Notes under the pieces: model-generated
The model's input: the letters and a program-made list of their open reading frames with translations, nothing else
Databases searched by the model: none
Told to the model about the DNA's origin: nothing
Shown: positions 7,049 to 13,953 of the stretch, piece by piece
How positions within the stretch are numbered: the first letter of the stretch is position 1
Layout of the letters: each line of letters opens with the position of its first letter
Made by a program: the position numbers and the translations under genes
Source of the DNA: Oscillospiraceae bacterium
GTDB taxonomy: Bacteria > Bacillota > Clostridia > Oscillospirales > Acutalibacteraceae
Length of the DNA stretch: 25,874 bases
NCBI GenBank assembly: GCA_019422905.1
Contig: JAHZCM010000015.1
Span: 1 to 25,874, forward strand
Reading direction: 5' to 3'

Positions 7049-8050
7049 ATGGCAAAAATTATCGGCAAGGCGCTTCCGAACATGCCTTGGCAGGACAAGC
7101 CGCAGGGTTATGACAAGCCCGTGTGGCGCTATGACCACAACCCGATCATTCCCCGCGATCTGATTCCCACATCGAACAGTATTTTCAATTCCGCCGTTGT
7201 TCCGTTTGAGGGCAAATATGCCGGCGTTTTCCGCTGCGACAACCGCGGCCTGATGATGGATATCTTCGCAGGCTTCTCCGAGGATGGCGTGAACTGGAAC
7301 ATCAACCATGCCCCGATCGTTTTTGAGCCGGCGCCCGGCTGCGATCCGTGCGTCACACGCAAGGAGTACCGCTACGACCCGCGTGTCTGCTTCATTGAGG
7401 ACAGATACTACATCACATGGTGCAACGGTTTCCACGGCCCGACCATCGGCGTGGGCTACACCTACGATTTCAAGACCTTCTATCAACTGGAGAATGCGTA
7501 TCTGCCGTACAACCGCAACGGCGTTCTGTTCCCGAGAAAAATCGGCGACAATTACGCGATGCTGAGCCGTCCGTCCGACACCGGCCATACGCCGTTCGGC
7601 GATATCTTCTACAGCGAGAGTCCGGATATGACCTACTGGGGCAAGCACCGCTATGTGTTCGGCACCAGCAAAATCGCCGGCTGGCAGGCAAAGAAAGTCG
7701 GCCCCGGCCCCACGCCGATCGAGACGGATGAAGGCTGGCTGATGATTTATCATGGCGTTCTGAATTCCTGCAACGGCTTTGTTTACCGCTTCGGCGTTGC
7801 GCTGCTCGATATCGACAAGCCGTGGATCGTCAAAGAAAGAGGCCTCTTCTATGTTTTCGGACCGGAGGAGGATTACGAGCTTACCGGCGACGTGCCGAAC
7901 GTGACGTTCCCGTGCGCAACCCTGACGGACGCGGACACAGGCCGCATCACGATTTACTACGGCGCTGCGGATACCGTTACGGGCATGGCGTTCACGACGG
8001 TGGACGAGCTGCTCGCCTATATGAGAAAATACCCGCATCCGGTAGACTGA
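7049..8050 (+). CDS. GH130 beta-mannoside phosphorylase or beta-mannosidase
   Basis: The 333-residue cytoplasmic protein is a five-bladed beta-propeller enzyme of GH130, which splits beta-mannosides, usually by phosphorolysis to mannose 1-phosphate. Family motifs seen: WRYDHNPIIPRDLIP (~26-40), NSIFNSAVVPFEGKYAGVFR (~43-62), YRYDPRV with the conserved Asp (D110), RNGVLFPRKI (~156-165), KVGPGPTPIETDEGWLMIYHGV (~216-237) with basic residues in the region that binds phosphate in phosphorylases, and YYGAAD near the C-terminus. Length suits the short GH130 subfamilies (~320-340 residues). ATG 7049 follows AAGGAGG with correct spacing; the frame is open further upstream but lacks family sequence there. 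A cre-like site suggests carbon catabolite control. Linkage (beta-1,4 or beta-1,2) and phosphorylase versus hydrolase cannot be decided by eye. Confidence 0.88.
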   Translation: MAKIIGKALPNMPWQDKPQGYDKPVWRYDHNPIIPRDLIPTSNSIFNSAVVPFEGKYAGVFRCDNRGLMMDIFAGFSEDGVNWNINHAPIVFEPAPGCDPCVTRKEYRYDPRVCFIEDRYYITWCNGFHGPTIGVGYTYDFKTFYQLENAYLPYNRNGVLFPRKIGDNYAMLSRPSDTGHTPFGDIFYSESPDMTYWGKHRYVFGTSKIAGWQAKKVGPGPTPIETDEGWLMIYHGVLNSCNGFVYRFGVALLDIDKPWIVKERGLFYVFGPEEDYELTGDVPNVTFPCATLTDADTGRITIYYGAADTVTGMAFTTVDELLAYMRKYPHPVD

Positions 8051-8075
8051 TTTCAAAAACAATCCGAATTTTCGG

Positions 8076-8098
8076 CAGGCGCTCCTCCGGGGCGCCTG
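8076..8098 (+). terminator. Terminator of the GH130 gene
   Basis: Arms CAGGCGC (8076-8082) and GCGCCTG (8092-8098) with a 9-nt loop, followed by a short TTT. It begins about 25 nt after the GH130 stop. Confidence 0.55.
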
Positions 8099-8464
8099 TT
8101 TGCATATCCTTTTCCCCGCGCGTAACATCAGCCTGAAAAAAGTATTCCGGTGTACTGTGCTGAAGGCGTATATCGGTGATTTTTCGGCATTTTCCGGCAG
8201 ACGAAGCAAACAAAGCACAGCAGAAAGTATAAAATCATCAACGGAAAATCTGCACTTTATGTAATTGTTTCGCCGCATATGGCTTTTTAGCCCAATATGG
8301 CGTTGGGTTTTTGATACAGAATTGTGCGTTTTTTGCGTTGTCAAGCGGAGGGAATTTCAGTAAAATAATAACATAAGCAGGAAATGAATTCGAAGTATAA
8401 ATGGGTGCTGTCAGCCCAACAATAAAAGGAACAAATTGGCAGTCGGAGAAAGGATTGGTGCAGT
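8099..8464. other. Gene-free stretch upstream of the methyltransferase
   Basis: No supported gene. It contains an imperfect hairpin with T-runs around 8273-8312, the methyltransferase promoter at 8338-8366, and a leader with a small TGGG...CCCA hairpin near 8402-8418. Apart from these I see nothing recognisable. Confidence 0.4.
8338..8366 (+). promoter_or_regulatory. Promoter of the methyltransferase gene
   Basis: TTGTCA (8338-8343), 17-nt spacer, TAAAAT (8361-8366). The leader to ATG 8465 is about 90 nt. Confidence 0.65.
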
Positions 8465-9121
8465 ATGGCACTCGAGAAAATAGATGCTTATTACAACAGC
8501 GTTGCGGAAACGTATGACGACCGCATTCGCCGTGCAACAACGGATGAGGACGGCTATATTGTCCGCGCCGTTTCTGTTTTCCCGCAGGAAGAAAATCTCA
8601 ATATTGTCGATATCGGCGCCGGCACCGGTCTGGAACTGGAACCGCTTTTAAGGCGCAGTGAGACGCTCCGCGCGACCTGTGTGGATTGCTCGGAGAAGAT
8701 GCTCATTCGCCTGAATTCCAATCTTGCGGCGTATAGGGACAGGGTGCGGACGGTTTGTGCCGATTTCTTTGAATATGATTTTGGCTTTGAATACTTTGAC
8801 GGCGCGCTTTCCGTGATGGCGCTGCACTACTACAGCCGGGAGGAAAAGCTCGCGCTGTTTAAGAAAATTCGCGGCGGCCTGAAAAAGGGAGGATTTTTCC
8901 TTTTAACGGATAAGTTTGCGCCCACACAAAACTATGAGGATTTCTGCCGCAGCGAGTTTGAACGCAAAAAAAGCGAAGCGCATCTGCCGCAGGCGCATTA
9001 CTATACCTTTACGCCGTCCACGGTGGCCAACGAAGCGGCTCTGCTCTTCAAGGCCGGCTTTGCCGAGGTACAGGTGCGCTGGGCGAAATCCAATACGGCG
9101 GTGCTGCTCGCTACAAAGTAA
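8465..9121 (+). CDS. Class I SAM-dependent methyltransferase
   Basis: The 218-residue protein has the Rossmann-fold methyltransferase order: motif I IVDIGAGTGLELEPLL (~47-62), an acidic loop VDCSEKML after the second strand (~77-84), CADFFEYDF (motif III region), and LSVMALHYYSREEKLALFKKI (post-motif region typical of UbiE/Methyltransf_25 enzymes), then a GGFFLLTD strand. It should transfer a methyl group from S-adenosylmethionine to a small molecule; the acceptor is unknown. AAAGGA lies 11 nt before ATG 8465. It has its own promoter and a strong terminator, so it is a single-gene unit. Downstream lies a MATE exporter under a separate promoter, so a detoxification pairing is possible but unsupported. 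Confidence 0.85.
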   Translation: MALEKIDAYYNSVAETYDDRIRRATTDEDGYIVRAVSVFPQEENLNIVDIGAGTGLELEPLLRRSETLRATCVDCSEKMLIRLNSNLAAYRDRVRTVCADFFEYDFGFEYFDGALSVMALHYYSREEKLALFKKIRGGLKKGGFFLLTDKFAPTQNYEDFCRSEFERKKSEAHLPQAHYYTFTPSTVANEAALLFKAGFAEVQVRWAKSNTAVLLATK

Positions 9122-9140
9122 TCGATTCACTGCGTTTTGC

Positions 9141-9176
9141 GGGAGCCGGGTCGGCCTGCGGGCTTGACCGGCTCCC
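9141..9176 (+). terminator. Terminator of the methyltransferase gene
   Basis: Perfect 9-bp arms GGGAGCCGG (9141-9149) and CCGGCTCCC (9168-9176), extendable across one bulge to GTC/GAC, followed by TTTT. Its 3' arm overlaps the -35 of the next promoter. Confidence 0.85.
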
Positions 9177-9192
9177 TTTTCTATGCTATAAT
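9164..9192 (+). promoter_or_regulatory. Promoter of the MATE exporter gene, nested in the preceding terminator
   Basis: TTGACC (9164-9169), 17-nt spacer, perfect TATAAT (9187-9192). The leader to the MATE start is about 170 nt and includes a small hairpin, CGCGGA (9239-9244) with TCCGCG (9251-9256). I do not recognise a riboswitch class in it. Confidence 0.65.
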
Positions 9193-9369
9193 CATTTTGT
9201 TTCAAAAGCAACCAATTGCTGAAGGGAAACGGGCGGTGCGCGGACAGGCTTCCGCGATGCGCCTTTCAGGGCTTACCGCATGGAATGGGCGCGGCTTTGG
9301 GTTCTGCGGCCGGCGTGAGATTTTGAGAAAAGGATAGCCTTTGCGGTGCAAGGGTATGGGGTGAGGAAA

Positions 9370-10761
9370 ATGAATTTATTCAATACGGCGCGTATTCTGA
9401 AGCAGGAGCCGGTAGCAGGGGAGATTCCGCCTGCCCGGACGCTTCTGCAGGATACGGTCAGCGTTGCGTGGCCGTCTGTTGTGGAGTCTTTTTTGGTGGC
9501 GCTTGTCGGCTTTATCGATACGATCATGGTCAGCTCGCTTGGCGCTTATGCGATCGCGGCGGTGGGCCTTACACAGCAGCCGAAATTCATTTTCCTGAGT
9601 ATTTTTCTGGCAATGAGCACTTCGATCTCGGCGCTTGTTGCGCGCCGCAGAGGAGAGGAAAACCGGGAAAGTGCCGTCCGCATTCTGCGCACATGTATCC
9701 TGGTGGCGCTCGGGCTTACGGCGGTCGCCAGTGTGGTGAGCATCACCTTTGCCGATTCGATCATTCGCTTTGCCGGTTCCGCAGAGGATACGCACGAAGC
9801 GGCTGTGGAGTACTATCAGATTTTGATGGCCGGCTTTGTTTTTACAACCATCATGCTCATTATCAACGCCGCGCAGCGCGGCGCAGGCAACACGAAAATT
9901 GCCATGCGCACGAATATCGTGTCCAATCTTGTCAACGTGCTTTTCAATTACCTGCTGATCGGCGGGAATCTGGGCTTTCCGGCGCTGGGAACCCGCGGTG
10001 CGGCGATCGCTACGGTGATCGGTTCCGTGTTCGGCTGCGCGATGAGTATCGGCTCCATGTTTTCAAAACAGTCTTTCGTTTATATCCGCGGTATCAAGGG
10101 GTGGATTGCTTCGCGCTTCGATGTCCGCTCGCTGCTGAATGTCGGCTCCAGCGCGTTTGTGGAGCAGCTTTTCCTGCGCATCGGCTTTTTGCTGTTTGCG
10201 ATCACCGTTGCCAATCTCGGCACTACGCCGTATGCGGCGCACCAGATCGGCATGAATATGATGAGCCTGTCCTTCTCGCTGGGCGACGGCCTTTCGGTGG
10301 CTTCCGTGGCCCTAATCGGCCGCAGCCTGGGGCAGAAGCGGCGGGACCTCGCAAAGCTGTATGCCTCCATGTGCCAGCGGCTGGGCCTGCTCGGCGCCTT
10401 TGTGATGTCGATGGTGTTTTTCTTCTTCGGGCGCAATCTTTTCAGCCTGTTTTCGAATGATGCGGAAATCCTCGATATGGGCGTGATGATTATGCGCATC
10501 CTGTGTTTTGTGATTTACATGCAGATTTCGCAGGTCGTCTTTTTCGGCTGTCTGCGCGGTGCGGGCGATACGCGGTATACGGCGCTGGCTTCGCTCATCA
10601 GCGTGGCGATCATCCGCCCAGGCCTGAGCTGGCTTCTGTGCTATCCCTGCGGCCTCGGCCTGCTCGGCGTATGGATGGGCCTTGTGGGCGATCAGTTCAC
10701 GCGGTTTATACTGGGCTATATCCGTATAAAGCAGGGCAACTGGCTGAAAATCAAAATCTGA
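9370..10761 (+). CDS. MATE-family multidrug/cation exporter
   Basis: The 463-residue integral membrane protein shows the MATE/NorM pattern of about 12 hydrophobic segments in two related halves. Family signatures include SVAWPSVVESFLVALVGFID (first helix, drug/Na+ site region), AVGLTQQPKFIFLSIFLAMS, INAAQRGAGNTKIAMR and, in the second half, GCLRGAGDTRYTALASL, with the paired QRGAGxT/LRGAGDT loops that mark the family. It would expel toxic organic cations or antibiotics using a Na+ or proton gradient. The start is uncertain: ATG 9370 is given, but GTG 9361 (preceded by AAGGG) and GTG 9346 (preceded by AAAGGA) are also in frame and add only 3 or 8 residues. It stands alone between its own promoter and a large hairpin. 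Substrate is unknown. Confidence 0.88.
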   Translation: MNLFNTARILKQEPVAGEIPPARTLLQDTVSVAWPSVVESFLVALVGFIDTIMVSSLGAYAIAAVGLTQQPKFIFLSIFLAMSTSISALVARRRGEENRESAVRILRTCILVALGLTAVASVVSITFADSIIRFAGSAEDTHEAAVEYYQILMAGFVFTTIMLIINAAQRGAGNTKIAMRTNIVSNLVNVLFNYLLIGGNLGFPALGTRGAAIATVIGSVFGCAMSIGSMFSKQSFVYIRGIKGWIASRFDVRSLLNVGSSAFVEQLFLRIGFLLFAITVANLGTTPYAAHQIGMNMMSLSFSLGDGLSVASVALIGRSLGQKRRDLAKLYASMCQRLGLLGAFVMSMVFFFFGRNLFSLFSNDAEILDMGVMIMRILCFVIYMQISQVVFFGCLRGAGDTRYTALASLISVAIIRPGLSWLLCYPCGLGLLGVWMGLVGDQFTRFILGYIRIKQGNWLKIKI

Positions 10762-10794
10762 TCGTTTCCGGCTTTGGAACGGATAAAACAGGAA

Positions 10795-10863
10795 ATCCCC
10801 CGGCTTCTGATCCGCACCTTCAAAAGCGTCAAATTTTTGAAGGCAGATCAGAAGCCGGGGGAT
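10795..10863. terminator. 69-nt near-perfect palindrome, probable bidirectional terminator
   Basis: Perfect 18-bp outer arms (10795-10812 and 10846-10863, beginning ATCCCCCGG and ending CCGGGGGAT) enclose an inner 9-bp stem CCTTCAAAA/TTTTGAAGG (10817-10825, 10835-10843). It lies between the convergent MATE and decarboxylase genes. On the minus strand it is followed by ATTTCCTGTTTT, a fair T-rich tail. The hairpin at 17334-17374 shares the ATCCCC...GGGGAT frame. Confidence 0.75.
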
Positions 10864-10896
10864 ATTGATTTTGCGGGCGTTTACCGCCGCTTAAAA

Positions 10897-12240
10897 TCAG
10901 GATTCGGGCAGAACAAAGCAGGTTTCTATGCCGTAATACCGGAAGCAGCGCAGCGCGTTTTCATCGATTCGCTCGCCGCAGGCGACGATGGGAATGGCCG
11001 GCGGACAGCCGACGTTTGCAGATGCGAGCACGCGCCCGAGACAGTCCGCCGCAGGCAGCTCCACGGCGGGCGACAGAAGTGCCTCGCGCGGGGAGCATAT
11101 CGGCACAGGCCGGCCCGGCAGCGGCGGTCTTTCGGGGAGCGGCGCTTTGGGCGGCACGGAAAGCAGAACCTGCTCTAAGCGCTCAAAATTGGCGTAAGCG
11201 GTTTCCGGCGTGAACATCAGGACGAGGAAATCCGGGTCGTGAAACTCGCACACGACATTTTCATGGAGCAAAAGCGCCGCGAGCGCGTTGCCCGTATATC
11301 CCAGGGCCTTCGGCGCAAGCGTCAGCTTGGTCGGCTCGTCGCCGACGATCGCATAACCGTGCTTTATGAGGCGCGCTTTCAGCCTTTTTACATGCGCGAT
11401 GGTTTCGGCAAGGTGCTCCGTGTAATCTTCAGCCAGATACCGGTTGGCAGCGTCCAGCGACTGCAAAATCAGATAGGATGGGCTGGTGGAGGCAAAAACG
11501 GACATCGCGCTTTCCGCCTGCGCGAGTATGTGCTGCGGGGCGCCATGCGCAATGTGCAGATAGGCGCCGCCGGTCAGGACAGGCAGCGTTTTGTGTGCGG
11601 AATCGCAGCAAAGATCCGCGCCGAGATCCATCGGGTGACGGTGCTCGGGCAAAAAATGCAGGTAAGCGCCGTGGGCATTGTCCACGAGGAGCAGCACGCC
11701 GTGCCGGTGGCACACGTCCGCCAATGCGCGGATATCCGCGATGTGCCCGAGGTAATCCGGGCTTGTGAGGTAGACCGCCGCGGGCTTTTCGCCGGCGGAC
11801 AGCGCCGCCTTCAGCTGCTCCGCTGTGATTTCGCAGGCAATCAGATTTTCCGGATTCTGCGGATACAGCCAGCGGATCTGTATATCGAGCAGCGCGGCGG
11901 CGGTCATAAAAACCTTATGGGCGTTGCGGCCCGCAGCGATCACGGGCCGGCGGCCGGCAGCCTTGGCGTGCAGCAGCGCAAGATACAGCATGGCGCGGAT
12001 GCACAGGGAGGAGCCTTCCGCGGAATACAGGGTTTTCTCCGCGCCAAACAGAGACGCGGCGTTTTCTTCACTGCGCCGGATGATGCCCTCTGCGTGATAA
12101 AGCTCGTCCGCGCCGTCAAATTCGGTGATGTCGAGCGGCTCCATTCCGAGCAGCTTTTTTCCCTTGTGCCCGGGCATGTGCAGGCGCATGGCGCCGCGCA
12201 GGGTGTAGTCCCGGACGAAATCACAGATCGGTGTGTCCAT
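10897..12240 (-). CDS. Orn/Lys/Arg decarboxylase family PLP enzyme, coupled to the SCIFF maturase
   Basis: The 447-residue protein is a fold-type I PLP enzyme of the Orn/Lys/Arg decarboxylase group. Motifs: MRLHMPGHKG (~18-27), the family hallmark; FDGADELYHAEG (~41-52); YSAEGSSLC; LLLVDNAHGAYLHF (~183-196) with the PLP-ring His and Asp; and CDSAHKTLPVLTGGAYLHI with the Schiff-base lysine K217. It is shorter than the ~700-residue inducible E. coli enzymes and resembles the compact YaaO/SpeA-like form. Its ATG (12240-12238) overlaps the TGA of the upstream radical SAM gene as TGATG, which indicates translational coupling. A longer frame starting at 12285 would lie inside that gene. Expected activity is decarboxylation of lysine, arginine or ornithine to a polyamine precursor, but in this operon the real substrate could differ. 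No wing-domain homology was checked. Confidence 0.85.
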   Translation of the reverse strand: MDTPICDFVRDYTLRGAMRLHMPGHKGKKLLGMEPLDITEFDGADELYHAEGIIRRSEENAASLFGAEKTLYSAEGSSLCIRAMLYLALLHAKAAGRRPVIAAGRNAHKVFMTAAALLDIQIRWLYPQNPENLIACEITAEQLKAALSAGEKPAAVYLTSPDYLGHIADIRALADVCHRHGVLLLVDNAHGAYLHFLPEHRHPMDLGADLCCDSAHKTLPVLTGGAYLHIAHGAPQHILAQAESAMSVFASTSPSYLILQSLDAANRYLAEDYTEHLAETIAHVKRLKARLIKHGYAIVGDEPTKLTLAPKALGYTGNALAALLLHENVVCEFHDPDFLVLMFTPETAYANFERLEQVLLSVPPKAPLPERPPLPGRPVPICSPREALLSPAVELPAADCLGRVLASANVGCPPAIPIVACGERIDENALRCFRYYGIETCFVLPES

Positions 12241-13622
12241 CACGCGTCGCCGGTAGCCTTCATGGCCTCGAGCATGATGGCGCACTCCATACGCTTCTTG
12301 AAAAGTTCACAGCCGTATTTGTATACGCCGCGGACGGAGCCGGTCGAGTGATAAGCGTTTGCGGCGCAGCCGCCGGAGCAGTACAGCCGCGCCCAGCAGT
12401 CGCGGCATTCCTCGTGCGCGTACACATTGCAGCTTGCAAAATCCCGCTGGACGTCGGTGTTGGTCACGCCTGTCCAGATGTCGCCCAGCTTGAACTTCTC
12501 TTCGCCGACGAACTGGTGACAGGGATACAGGTCGCCCCACGGCGTGACTGCCATATATTCTGTGCCGGAACCGCAGCCCGAGATGCGCTTATAGATGCAT
12601 GGACCGCCGGTGAGGTCGATCATGTAGTGGTAAAAAGTGAAGGGACGGCCCTCGCGGCGGCGCTCCAGCATCAACGCGGCGAGCTGCTCATACTGTTTGA
12701 GCACGATGGGAAGGTCCTCCTGCGTAAGCTCGGAGGGATCGCCCGGCGCGCAGACCACCGGCTCCATGCTCAGCTCCGTAAAGCCGAGCTCCAGCATCTG
12801 CTGAATGTCCTTCAGAAAATCCGGGTTTGCATGCGTGAAGGTGCCGCGCATATAGTAATTTTTGCCGCCGCGCGCCGCAACGAGCTTCTGGAATTTCGGC
12901 ACGACCTTTTCCCAACTGCCGTTTCCGGCATAATCGACGCGGTAGCGGTCGTGAATTTCTTTGCGCCCGTCCAGACTGAGCACGACATTGCTCATTTCGC
13001 GGTTTACAAAGTCGATCACATCGTCGTCGATCAATACGCCGTTCGTGGTAAGCGTAAAGCGGAAATTCTTGCCGCACGCCTTTTCCCGCGTGCGCGCATA
13101 AGCGACAAGCTGCTTTACGACATCGAAATTCATCAGCGGCTCGCCACCGAAGAAATCCACTTCCAGGTTGCGCCGTGAGCCGGAGTGCTCGATCAGAAAA
13201 TCGAGCGCGCGCTTGCCGACCTCAAAGGACATGACCGCCCGGTCGCCGTGGTATTTACCCTGGCTTGAAAATAAGTATTCGCAGTTCAGGTTGCAGGTGT
13301 GGGCGACGTGCAGACAGAGCGCCTTGATGACGTTGGCGCTTTTTTCCTTCAGCGCACCCGCCATCGGCGCGAAGGTATCCGGTGCAAACAGCTTGCCCGC
13401 CTGCTTCAGTTGCGCAATCTGCCCGCAGCAGTCCGCGATTTCCTCCGCGGTCACGTCCGCGCGGTCCGCGTATTTTTCCAGCATGGCCTCGATGATCTGC
13501 TCGAGACTGCTTTCCTTATACATGCCGATTATATCGTAGGCGACCTCGTCCACAAGATGGACTGCGCCGGAGCACACGTCCAGCACGATGTTGAGCCCGC
13601 CGAGCTTATAGCGATGAATCAT
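12240..13622 (-). CDS. SCIFF-peptide radical SAM maturase with altered SAM-cluster motif (CxxxCxxL)
   Basis: The 460-residue protein matches the thioether-forming SCIFF maturase family (CteB-like). It has an N-terminal peptide-binding region (MIHRYKLGGLNIVLDVCSGAVHLVDE...), a radical SAM barrel, and a SPASM-type C-terminus with many cysteines, including GGPC, SGCGSG, YPCHQF, CRDCWARLYCSGGC and GCELFKKRMEC, for auxiliary Fe-S clusters. In the family the SAM cluster is held by CxxxCxxC (CNLxCxYCF). Here it reads CNLNCEYLF: C110 and C114 are present but position 117 is Leu (TTA, 13272-13274). The rest, including GGEP at 159-162, looks intact with no frame break. Family members link Cys thiols of SCIFF to a neighbouring alpha-carbon; without the third ligand the standard cluster should not assemble normally. 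ATG 13622 is chosen because family members begin MxHxFxxxGxxIVxDVNSGAVH and AAAGGA lies 8 nt upstream. Confidence 0.92.
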   Translation of the reverse strand: MIHRYKLGGLNIVLDVCSGAVHLVDEVAYDIIGMYKESSLEQIIEAMLEKYADRADVTAEEIADCCGQIAQLKQAGKLFAPDTFAPMAGALKEKSANVIKALCLHVAHTCNLNCEYLFSSQGKYHGDRAVMSFEVGKRALDFLIEHSGSRRNLEVDFFGGEPLMNFDVVKQLVAYARTREKACGKNFRFTLTTNGVLIDDDVIDFVNREMSNVVLSLDGRKEIHDRYRVDYAGNGSWEKVVPKFQKLVAARGGKNYYMRGTFTHANPDFLKDIQQMLELGFTELSMEPVVCAPGDPSELTQEDLPIVLKQYEQLAALMLERRREGRPFTFYHYMIDLTGGPCIYKRISGCGSGTEYMAVTPWGDLYPCHQFVGEEKFKLGDIWTGVTNTDVQRDFASCNVYAHEECRDCWARLYCSGGCAANAYHSTGSVRGVYKYGCELFKKRMECAIMLEAMKATGDA

Positions 13623-13656
13623 CCTGATCATCCTTTCATTTTCCCATACGATGAAA

Positions 13657-13678
13657 AATGCCGCCAAGCGGCGGCATT
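13657..13678 (-). terminator. Intercistronic hairpin between SCIFF peptide and maturase genes
   Basis: Perfect 9-bp arms AATGCCGCC (13657-13665) and GGCGGCATT (13670-13678) with a 4-nt loop. On the minus strand it is followed by TTT after the TT of the arm, so it looks like a partial terminator that would give more peptide than maturase transcript. It starts 17 nt after the peptide stop. Confidence 0.75.
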
Positions 13679-13694
13679 CCATTTTTGAAGTGTA

Positions 13695-13850
13695 TTACTT
13701 CGTTTCGCGGTTGGCGTTCTCACATTGCTGGTTCGCAATGCCGCAGCTCGTCTTGCAGGCGGACTGGCAGGATGTCTGGCATTCGCCGCAGCCGCCATTC
13801 TTTGCGCTCTCGCAAAGGTTACGGGTTTCCAGTGTCTTGATGCGTTCCAT
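13695..13850 (-). CDS. SCIFF precursor peptide (six-cysteines-in-forty-five family)
   Basis: The gene encodes 51 residues. The core CGECQTSCQSACKTSCGIAN (21-40) is the characteristic SCIFF signature, with cysteines at 21, 24, 28, 32, 36 and 43; a seventh lies at 13 (NLCES). The N-terminal MERIKTLETRNL is the conserved leader recognised by the maturase. In studied relatives a radical SAM enzyme installs a Cys-to-Thr type thioether in the core; the biological role of SCIFF remains unsettled. GGAGG at 13861-13865 precedes ATG 13850 at normal spacing, and a promoter lies at 13891-13919. The maturase gene follows after a hairpin. Family assignment is near certain from the cysteine spacing. Confidence 0.95.
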   Translation of the reverse strand: MERIKTLETRNLCESAKNGGCGECQTSCQSACKTSCGIANQQCENANRETK

Positions 13851-13890
13851 ATCGATTATCCTCCGATCAAAAATACTGTTTTACCCAATA

Positions 13891-13919
13891 ATTTTATCAT
13901 AACCCATGCGGTAAGTCAA
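13891..13919 (-). promoter_or_regulatory. Promoter of the SCIFF operon
   Basis: TTGACT (13914-13919), 17-nt spacer, TAAAAT (13891-13896) on the minus strand. The predicted start leaves a leader of about 35 nt before ATG 13850. Confidence 0.7.
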
Positions 13920-13932
13920 TACATTTCCGGCG

Positions 13933-13949
13933 AAAAACCGCCCGTGCGG
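13933..13949 (-). terminator. Weak terminator candidate after metY
   Basis: On the minus strand a short CCGC (13946-13949)/GCGG (13938-13941) stem is followed by TTTTT (13933-13937), just beyond the metY stop. The stem is only 4 bp, so this is a weak call. Confidence 0.35.
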
Positions 13950-13953
13950 CGCT

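Noticed and set aside
7025..8344. Long minus-strand frame of about 439 codons
   Set aside because: It lies opposite the GH130 gene, has no recognisable motif, and GH130 is clearly the coding strand.
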